DNA of 20,545 bases, taken from Dokdonella_A sp966248875 (GTDB lineage Bacteria > Pseudomonadota > Gammaproteobacteria > Xanthomonadales > Rhodanobacteraceae). The notes below the pieces were generated by a model that did no database searches, was not told the origin of the DNA, and saw only the letters and a program-made list of their open reading frames with translations. The stretch lies in NCBI GenBank assembly GCA_966248875.1, contig CBINBI010000062.1:1-20545 (forward strand), in the 5' to 3' direction. Both the position numbers and the translations under genes were made by a program. This document shows, one piece after another, positions 17,201 through 20,545 of this stretch. Positions within the stretch are counted from its first letter, which is position 1; the number at the start of each line of letters is the position of its first letter.

Positions 17201-18809
17201 TGCCCGCGATGACGAGATCGCCTTCGTAGAGCGTCGACGCGGTGATTTCGCCGAGCACGCCCGTGCCGGGCGCGCCGTCCAGCGTGGACCAGGTGCTGCC
17301 GTCCCAACGCGCGAGGCCATTGACGACGACGCCACCGGCATAGGGATACGGAAAGCCCGCCGCGATCAGCGCGCCGTCGAATACGGCCAGCGTCTCGACT
17401 GCGCTGCTGATGCCGGCGTCCGTCGGTCCCTGCAGCGCGGACCACGCGCTACCGTTCCAGCTCGCGATGTTGTTGACGGTGACGCCGTCCGCCGTCGCGA
17501 ACGAGCCGGCCGCGATCAACGCGCTGCCGTACGTCGCGATCGCGGTGACGCGCACGTTGCCCTCGCCGCTCATGCCGGCGCCGAGCGCGGACCACGCGCT
17601 GCCGTCCCAGCGCGCGATGGCGTTGGCCGGCTGGCCGCCGGCGCTGCGGAAATTGCCGCCGACGATCAGCGCGCCGTCGTGCACCGCGAGCGCATGGACG
17701 GTCGGCAAGGTCGAGCCCGGCGAGGCCGATTCGCTGACGCCGTCGCCGAGCGCGGCCCACGCGCTTCCGTTCCAGCGTGCGATGCGATTGACGGCGACAC
17801 CGCCTGCGTCGAGGAAGTTGCCGCCGGCGACGAGCTCGTCGCCGAAGACGGCGAGCGCAAACACCTGCGGTGTCTGACTGAACTCGGCACCGCTGATGCC
17901 GCTGCCGAGCGGCAGCCACGCGCTGCCGTCCCAGCGCGCGATGCGCGCGACCTCGGTCGAGCCCGACTGCGTGAACGGGCCGCCCGCGATGAGCTGACCT
18001 TGATAAACCGTCAGCGCTTCCACGCCGACCGAGCCCGTGAGCCCGTCGCCGAGCGCGGACCATTCATGACCGTCCCAGCGCGCGATGTTGTTGACGCGCA
18101 CGCCGCCCGCGTTGTCGAAGAAGCCTGCCACGATGAGCGCGCCATCGTAGACCGCGAGCGCCTTGACGCTCGGATTGCCGCTGCCGTCCATGGCGACGCC
18201 GGTGCCGAGCGAGCCGGTCAGCGGCTCCCAGTCCGTGCCGTCCCAGCGTGCGATGCGGTTGACGAGCTTCGTGCCGGCGGTGAGGAATCCGCCGGCGACG
18301 TAGAGCGCGGGACCGCGGCCGTCGTCCCAGACGATCGTCGTGCGCGCGCCGCCCATGCCGACGCTGGCGCCTTCGTCGAGGCCGGGACCGACGAACATCG
18401 ATTCCCAGGCGAAGAACGAGCCGGCGCGCAGCTGGTCGAGATCGCGCGTAGTGCTCGCGAGCGGGTCGCCCGTGGCGCTTTTCACGCTCAGTGCGAGCGT
18501 GCCGCGAGAGGCAGCATCAGCCGGCAGCGCGACGAGGTTCACGCCGCTCGTCAGCACGTGGCCGGAAACCAGCGGAAGATCGGAGCCCGACGGGCGCCGC
18601 AGCGAGACGGAAAGCCGCGCGCCCGCCTCTCCCGCCCAGCTCACCGCGAGCTCCGCGCCGGCCTTGCCGGCGCTTGCGGGCACCAGCGTCGCCGTCAGCG
18701 ACGGCTTCGTGCCGGCCGCCTCCGCCCATGAAACCGCGAAGAACGACAGCACCAGCAGCAACAGCCAGGTGAAGCCCTTGTCTCGAACCCGATCGACGCA
18801 ACGCCGCAT
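11268..18809 (-). CDS. Giant exported multi-propeller, Ig-rich surface protein
   Basis: The 2513-residue protein starts at the ATG at 18809 (GGAG 6 nt upstream) with a signal peptide (FTWLLLLVLSFFAVSWAEA), so it is exported. Domains by residue: an Ig-like segment (about 26-140); 14 RWDG repeats (157-875); an ASH-type domain (876-979, LDFGSV ... CTLEFRFAP); a BACON/Ig-like domain split at 980-1036 and 1358-1425 by seven RWDG repeats (1037-1357); seven FG-GAP-like repeats (1439-1807); ASH (1808-1915); intact BACON-like (1916-2028); ASH (2029-2133); Big_1 Ig-like (2135-2233); DUF11 (2237-2365); LFRDGFE (2366-2372); and 141 further residues of unknown type. The parts are all carbohydrate/protein-binding or spacer folds, with no catalytic domain recognised, so a cell-surface adhesin or scaffold is likely. 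The anchoring or secretion route is not evident. It is monocistronic, closed by the hairpin at 11202-11231, and divergent from a Ser/Thr kinase gene. Confidence 0.9.
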   Translation of the reverse strand: MRRCVDRVRDKGFTWLLLLVLSFFAVSWAEAAGTKPSLTATLVPASAGKAGAELAVSWAGEAGARLSVSLRRPSGSDLPLVSGHVLTSGVNLVALPADAASRGTLALSVKSATGDPLASTTRDLDQLRAGSFFAWESMFVGPGLDEGASVGMGGARTTIVWDDGRGPALYVAGGFLTAGTKLVNRIARWDGTDWEPLTGSLGTGVAMDGSGNPSVKALAVYDGALIVAGFFDNAGGVRVNNIARWDGHEWSALGDGLTGSVGVEALTVYQGQLIAGGPFTQSGSTEVARIARWDGSAWLPLGSGISGAEFSQTPQVFALAVFGDELVAGGNFLDAGGVAVNRIARWNGSAWAALGDGVSESASPGSTLPTVHALAVHDGALIVGGNFRSAGGQPANAIARWDGSAWSALGAGMSGEGNVRVTAIATYGSALIAAGSFATADGVTVNNIASWNGSAWSALQGPTDAGISSAVETLAVFDGALIAAGFPYPYAGGVVVNGLARWDGSTWSTLDGAPGTGVLGEITASTLYEGDLVIAGSFVRAGGETVFEVARWDGNAWRALDGPFAAGVSAPPGAGVTPVVNALVEYNGQLIAGGRFLDAGGVFVNHIARWDGTRWWPLGSDGAGVTNGFLPTVRSLAVYDGALIVGGSFESAGGIAARNIARWDGSTWSALGSGVDSSVTALTVFDGDLIAGGDFFSAGSVSVSHVARWDGVAWSALGSGVNGSVSALLPYDGALVAAGSFGQAGGQTVNRIARWDGAGWSGFAAAGGVGMDDQVLSLASYAGELIAGGRFHNAGGAPVNGIARWDGTAWLPLVGSAGAGVGGWATPAVETLLVTDLDGAGPEPEKLVAAGRFQLTGGEPNWNIGVYGPGEPHGLIEVAPHRLDFGSVIAGWTTASQSVTLSSVGSVAVAIDAIPAAVAPFERTGGTCPDAPFDLAPLSSCTLEFRFAPATAGNFVQSFAIGSDTDGPPSSFELIGTGVIEQRPPSVQLDPDHVSATLAAGETGSATLTIGNGGDQTLDWLVSTAAASSPTGFGDNVSAMTVWDDGRGPALYVAGEGDSDFHGIARWDGHAWSWLGAGVNNDINALAVYDGALIAAGNFTKAGGVTVNRIARWDGAEWTALDMGLTGSSTSRVNALAVYDGALIVAGNFTAASNIPVDGLARWDGDHWSAFGQGLDAQVFALTVYNGELIAAGGFTTVGGQNLNRIARWDGSAWAPLGAGVDSTVLVLGTYDGDLIAAGSFTSAGGAPANRVARWNGSTWSPLGDGVNSQVSAIGTYGDTLVVGGLFTSAGGVAANRIASWDGSAWSALGDGVAARVSALMEFDGDLIAGGSFTSAGGIPADHTARWNGSTWSAMTPDAFVDCTLPSWLSVDPATGSVAGGSSGSATLSFDSSGLSAGTYTANLCIDSNDPAPAPAVVPVSLDITGGAPGGTQTLIAPDGMDNDWFGRSVAIDGDTALVGADAVDIGGVENLGAVYVYVREGDHWTQQARLTADDGEQFDQFGITVALSGDTALIGGGHGVNAAYVFHRDGGIWTQQAKLTASDGSVDDVFGIAVALDGDTALIGARQAMVDGHMNQGAAYVFVRSGSVWSEQAKLTASNGQAFDVFGDAVALDGDTAVVGAAYADPSGMDGAGSAWVFVRNGTTWTEQATLVASDAAEGANFGDSVAVSGNTILIGASAAAGSGGAFQGAAYVFTRSGTAWTEQARLAASDGATGDSFGNAVALDGDDALVGAWFAGGSGKAYTFRRSGASWSETGTLASDAPAPGDQFGDAVALDAGTALVGAWLTDVNGHVDQGAAHVFALGAGPAPVLTVVPDMLDFGSVVVPGAIVGPLTVTVTNTGATPVAISGIDNPVLPFARAGGDCPGGPFELAASASCTLSYIFVANEAGTFAQTLAVASDSPTVTFDLVGVGLAPATLDLDPDQLDVTLVQGTNAERTITITNPGTVDLAWNLVETSDTADCSRPAWLGASPDAGAVAAGASSDLTASLDASALALGTYSANLCFESNDPFHPLTLLPVNLTVTLGEPALTIDPPSLDFGTVPAGVDAGPALFTLTDSGTAATTVDAISAVDLPFVRDGGDCPAPPFELAPGDSCTIGYRFSPTTIGAAAATVHVTGNAGDHTIALAGTGIAGPPTQLVLIAGSGQQATVNTAFAAPLAVQVRDDWNNPVAGIAITFSAPASGPSAVLSSSTATTDANGYASVGATANGEVGSYAVTASGGLGAPVSFALTNVAASVDLAVSISVDREHVRPGELLDYFVVVQNVGSDAADDVAVASTLSSQLDVAAATWICLGPASTGCSASGQGDIVESGLAIPAGGSVAYLVTAPVRLDADEGSVETQANVTAPGDGNSGNDAAAATSWIVLFRDGFEPYGTGTDLPPLEAQAVRLGVLDDVRVDLTPPGATPLASTLVARADDGSGFRIERVSTAGTDAVRLVTTGTGTEHASNWLAIGSARIAVLVLVEGSAAAGEAQHTLLVLLDDGRELRLPLGAASSYRLWATRPLEAMPREAE
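13389..14495 (-). repeat. Seven FG-GAP-like coding repeats (one predicted 7-bladed propeller)
   Basis: Seven units of about 53 residues follow the pattern D-x-FG-x-[SA]VA[IL]-x-GDTALVGA ... GAAYVF-x-R-x-G-x-W-[TS]-[EQ]QA-[KR]L-x-A-S-DG. They start at DGMDNDWFGRSVAIDGDTAL and end at QGAAHVFALGAG. This is the integrin-alpha-like FG-GAP pattern; seven units would close one propeller. Confidence 0.85.
14739..15701 (-). repeat. Seven RWDG coding repeats inserted within an Ig/BACON-like domain
   Basis: Seven units of about 46 residues follow the pattern V-x-AL-x-[VT]Y-DG-x-LIA-[AG]-G-x-F-T-x-AGG-x-x-x-[NR]-x-[IV]ARWDGSAWSALG. The first unit contains VWDDGRGPALYVAG, also found in the first unit of the larger block. 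Flanking sequence on both sides joins into one Ig-like domain. Confidence 0.85.
16185..18341 (-). repeat. Fourteen RWDG coding repeats (two predicted 7-bladed propellers)
   Basis: Thirteen clear units plus a degenerate last one (GRFQLTGGEPNWNIGVYGPG) average about 51 residues, with variable loops between units. The core VNRIARWDGSAWSALGDGV is so conserved that its DNA, read on the plus strand as GCCGTCCCAGCGCGCGAT, recurs almost unchanged many times across 14.8-18.3 kb. Confidence 0.85.
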
Positions 18810-18975
18810 TTCAGTCTCCGTCAAAGCTGGATCTCGCCCGGTCCCGGACCGGAATTCCGCAAGCGCGCGGTATGCTCCGCGGAGCGCACCGAGCGGCCTT
18901 CTGGACAGGACGCGCAAAATCGCGGCGATTCTGGTCATGGCCTGGTTGCGCTGCGGTCGCGAAGCAGCAGAACCG

Positions 18976-18992
18976 ACCCGCGGCGGGTTTTT
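18976..18992 (+). terminator. Terminator-like hairpin immediately before the kinase ribosome site
   Basis: ACCCG-CGG-CGGGT forms a 5-bp GC stem followed directly by a T5 tract (18988-18992). It sits 1 nt upstream of the GAGG that serves the kinase start, inside the 194-bp divergent region. It could act as an attenuator of the kinase transcript. The stem is short, so efficiency is uncertain. Confidence 0.4.
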
Positions 18993-18993
18993 C

Positions 18994-18997
18994 GAGG
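18994..18997 (+). promoter_or_regulatory. Ribosome-binding site selecting the TTG start of the kinase
   Basis: GAGG with a 6-nt spacer to TTG 19004. No in-frame ATG exists before the kinase glycine loop, so this site decides the start. Confidence 0.6.
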
Positions 18998-19003
18998 CAC
19001 ACG

Positions 19004-20545
19004 TTGGACACAGAAGCGGCGAATCGTTACCGGCGCGCCAAGGCGATCGCATTCGAGCTGCTGGAGCGCTCGCCGGAAGAGCGGCCGGCCGCCTTGCGCG
19101 AAGCCTGCGGCGGCGACGACGCGCTGCGCCGCGAAGCCGAGTGGCTGCTCGAAGCGGCCGAGAACGAGGCGGACGACCTGCCCGCACCCGCCGAGTCCGT
19201 GCGTCGCAGCGCGGCGATCGAGATCGAGGCGCCGCTGCCGCGCAACTACCGCGTGCTCGGCGCGCTCGGCGAAGGCGGCATGGGCGCGGTCTACCTCGCC
19301 GAGCGCGTCGACGGCGATCTCGGCCAGCGCGTCGCGCTCAAGCTCCTCAACGCGGCGGCGCTGCCGGACGGCGCCCTCGCCCGCCGTTTCGCCATCGAGC
19401 GGCGCATCCTGGCGAGCCTGCACCATCCGAACATCGCCCATCTCGTCGATGCCGGCATCAGCAGCGCCGGGCGCCCGTTCCTCGCCATGGAATACGTCGA
19501 AGGCGAGCACATCGACACATGGTGCCGCGACCGCGCCCTTCCGCTCCGCGCGCGCGTCGAATTGTTTCTCAAGGTCTGCGCCGCAGTCGAGTACGCACAC
19601 CGCCATCTCGTGATCCATCGCGACATCAAGCCGGCGAACATCCTGGTCGGAGCCGACGGCGAGCCGAAGCTGCTCGATTTCGGCATCGCGCGGCTGCTCG
19701 ACGACGGCGCGGACGATCTGCGCACCGAGACCGGCATGCGCGCGCTGACGCTCGCCTACGCAAGCCCGGAACAGGTCGCCGGGAAGCCGCTCAGCACCGC
19801 GACCGACGTGTATTCGCTCGGCGTCGTGCTGTACCAGCTCCTGACCGGATCGCGCCCCTTCGATCATCTCGCGACGGCGCACGAAGTCTCCAACGCCATC
19901 GTCTCCGGCGAGATCCCGCCACCGAGCCGGCTGCTGCGCCGCCAGGCCGGCGCTACCTCGGTCCAAGCCAATGCCGGCGAGGCGCCGGCCCAAGCCGCGC
20001 CCGCACCACCGCCGCGCTGGCGCGTGCCGGCCGATCTCGACGCGATCATCCTGAAGGCGCTGCGGCGCGAGCCGGCGCAGCGTTACGCGTCGGTGGCCGA
20101 GCTCGCGGACGACCTCGGCCGCTGGCTCGCGTCGCGTCCGGTGCGCGCGCGGCGCGGCCACTGGCCGTATCGCGCGCGCCGCTTCGCGTGGCGCTGGCGC
20201 TGGCCGCTCGCCGCCTGTGCCGTGCTGGCCGCGCTGCTGGCGGGATTCACCTTCGATCGACTCGCGCAGCTCGAGCGCGTCGCGCGCGAGCGCGACCGCG
20301 CGCAGGCGATCGTCGCGTTCATGAACGATCTGTTCGAGAACGCCGATTCGCTGCGCTCGCGCGGCAACACGGTGACCGTGCGCGAGATGCTCGATCGCGG
20401 CGCGCGCGAGCTCGGCAAGCGCAGCGATCTCTCCGACACGCAGCGCGGCTCGATGCTGCTGGCGATGGGCCGTGCCTACAACGCGCTCGGCCTCGGCGAA
20501 GCGGCGCTGGCGCTGCTCACGCAGGCGCAGTCGCTGCTCGCGCCG
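19004..20545 (+). CDS. Membrane-anchored Ser/Thr protein kinase, C-terminus cut by window edge
   Basis: About 514 codons are visible from a TTG start. A helical N-terminus (YRRAKAIAFELLERSPEERP) precedes a complete PknB-like kinase domain: glycine loop GEGGMGAVYLAER from residue 89, VALK with Lys113, catalytic HRDIKPANILV with Asp207, DFG Asp225, and activation-loop end LAYASPEQVAG followed by DVYSLGVVLYQLLTG. All key residues are present, so it should be active. After an Arg/Trp-rich stretch comes one membrane helix (about 397-417, PLAACAVLAALLAGFTF). Then comes a helical region (RDRAQAIVAFMNDLFENADS, TVTVREMLDRGARELGKRSD) that opens a TPR-type extracytoplasmic domain, as in other Xanthomonadales kinases. 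It is transcribed away from the giant surface-protein gene; the shared intergenic region raises the possibility of linked regulation, which is inference. Confidence 0.92.
   Translation, partial: MDTEAANRYRRAKAIAFELLERSPEERPAALREACGGDDALRREAEWLLEAAENEADDLPAPAESVRRSAAIEIEAPLPRNYRVLGALGEGGMGAVYLAERVDGDLGQRVALKLLNAAALPDGALARRFAIERRILASLHHPNIAHLVDAGISSAGRPFLAMEYVEGEHIDTWCRDRALPLRARVELFLKVCAAVEYAHRHLVIHRDIKPANILVGADGEPKLLDFGIARLLDDGADDLRTETGMRALTLAYASPEQVAGKPLSTATDVYSLGVVLYQLLTGSRPFDHLATAHEVSNAIVSGEIPPPSRLLRRQAGATSVQANAGEAPAQAAPAPPPRWRVPADLDAIILKALRREPAQRYASVAELADDLGRWLASRPVRARRGHWPYRARRFAWRWRWPLAACAVLAALLAGFTFDRLAQLERVARERDRAQAIVAFMNDLFENADSLRSRGNTVTVREMLDRGARELGKRSDLSDTQRGSMLLAMGRAYNALGLGEAALALLTQAQSLLAP

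Noticed and set aside
14800..18300. Regularly spaced repeated DNA resembling a CRISPR array
   Set aside because: The repeats are codons for RWDG units within one open reading frame, with about 140-160-nt spacing and no cas genes.
11385..18731. Very long plus-strand open frames (11385-13814 and 15831-18731) opposite the giant gene
   Set aside because: They are antisense shadows: Arg/Ala/Asp-rich, repetitive in step with the RWDG codons on the other strand, and without ribosome sites or domains.
18937..19100. Possible leader peptide beginning MAWLRCGRE upstream of the kinase
   Set aside because: The frame does not stop before the kinase but stays open far into it in an Arg-rich shadow, and it has no ribosome site.
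18810..19187. Extension of the giant protein to an upstream start at 19187
   Set aside because: It would overlap the kinase coding region antisense and put 126 residues before a clear signal peptide. The ATG at 18809 has a good Shine-Dalgarno site.

Overview
The window is very GC-rich and gene-dense, with proteobacterial-type Shine-Dalgarno sites (GAGG, AAAGGAGG). Several traits point to a Xanthomonadales (Lysobacterales) gammaproteobacterium, perhaps near Dokdonella or Rhodanobacteraceae: a PknB-like kinase followed by TPR-type sequence, large secreted proteins with ASH and DUF11 domains and an 'LFRDGFE' segment, and a secreted protein with a GLWYNPxESG motif. This assignment is an inference from remembered family distributions. 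No tRNA, rRNA, CRISPR array, insertion sequence or phage gene was seen.

Layout. The first 4.3 kb is read from the minus strand: a GAF-domain protein cut by the window edge, a small unknown protein, a secreted GLWYNPxESG protein, then an apparent operon (SGNH hydrolase, small winged-helix-like protein, two tandem three-helix DUF5985-like membrane proteins) that ends at a U6 terminator. From 4.5 to 6.6 kb on the plus strand, a histone-H1-like basic protein built from six exact 13-residue repeats lies just upstream of an ATP-dependent DNA ligase. A small membrane-protein gene that looks wrecked by an internal frame-shifting deletion follows on the minus strand (6.6-6.9 kb). A periplasmic M20 metallopeptidase (plus) then converges on a MacB/FtsX-type ABC permease (minus).

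The dominant feature is one 7.5-kb gene (11268-18809, minus) for a 2513-residue exported protein. It carries 14 RWDG propeller repeats, an ASH domain, seven more RWDG repeats inserted into the middle of an Ig/BACON-like domain, seven FG-GAP-like repeats, then ASH, BACON-like, ASH, Big_1 and DUF11 domains and a C-terminal module. Every repeat block is a multiple of seven, which fits seven-bladed propellers. A strong hairpin terminator follows the gene. Divergent from it, across 194 bp, is a Ser/Thr protein kinase with a TTG start, a transmembrane segment and the beginning of a TPR region, running off the right edge. Its Shine-Dalgarno site is immediately preceded by a terminator-like hairpin with a T tract.
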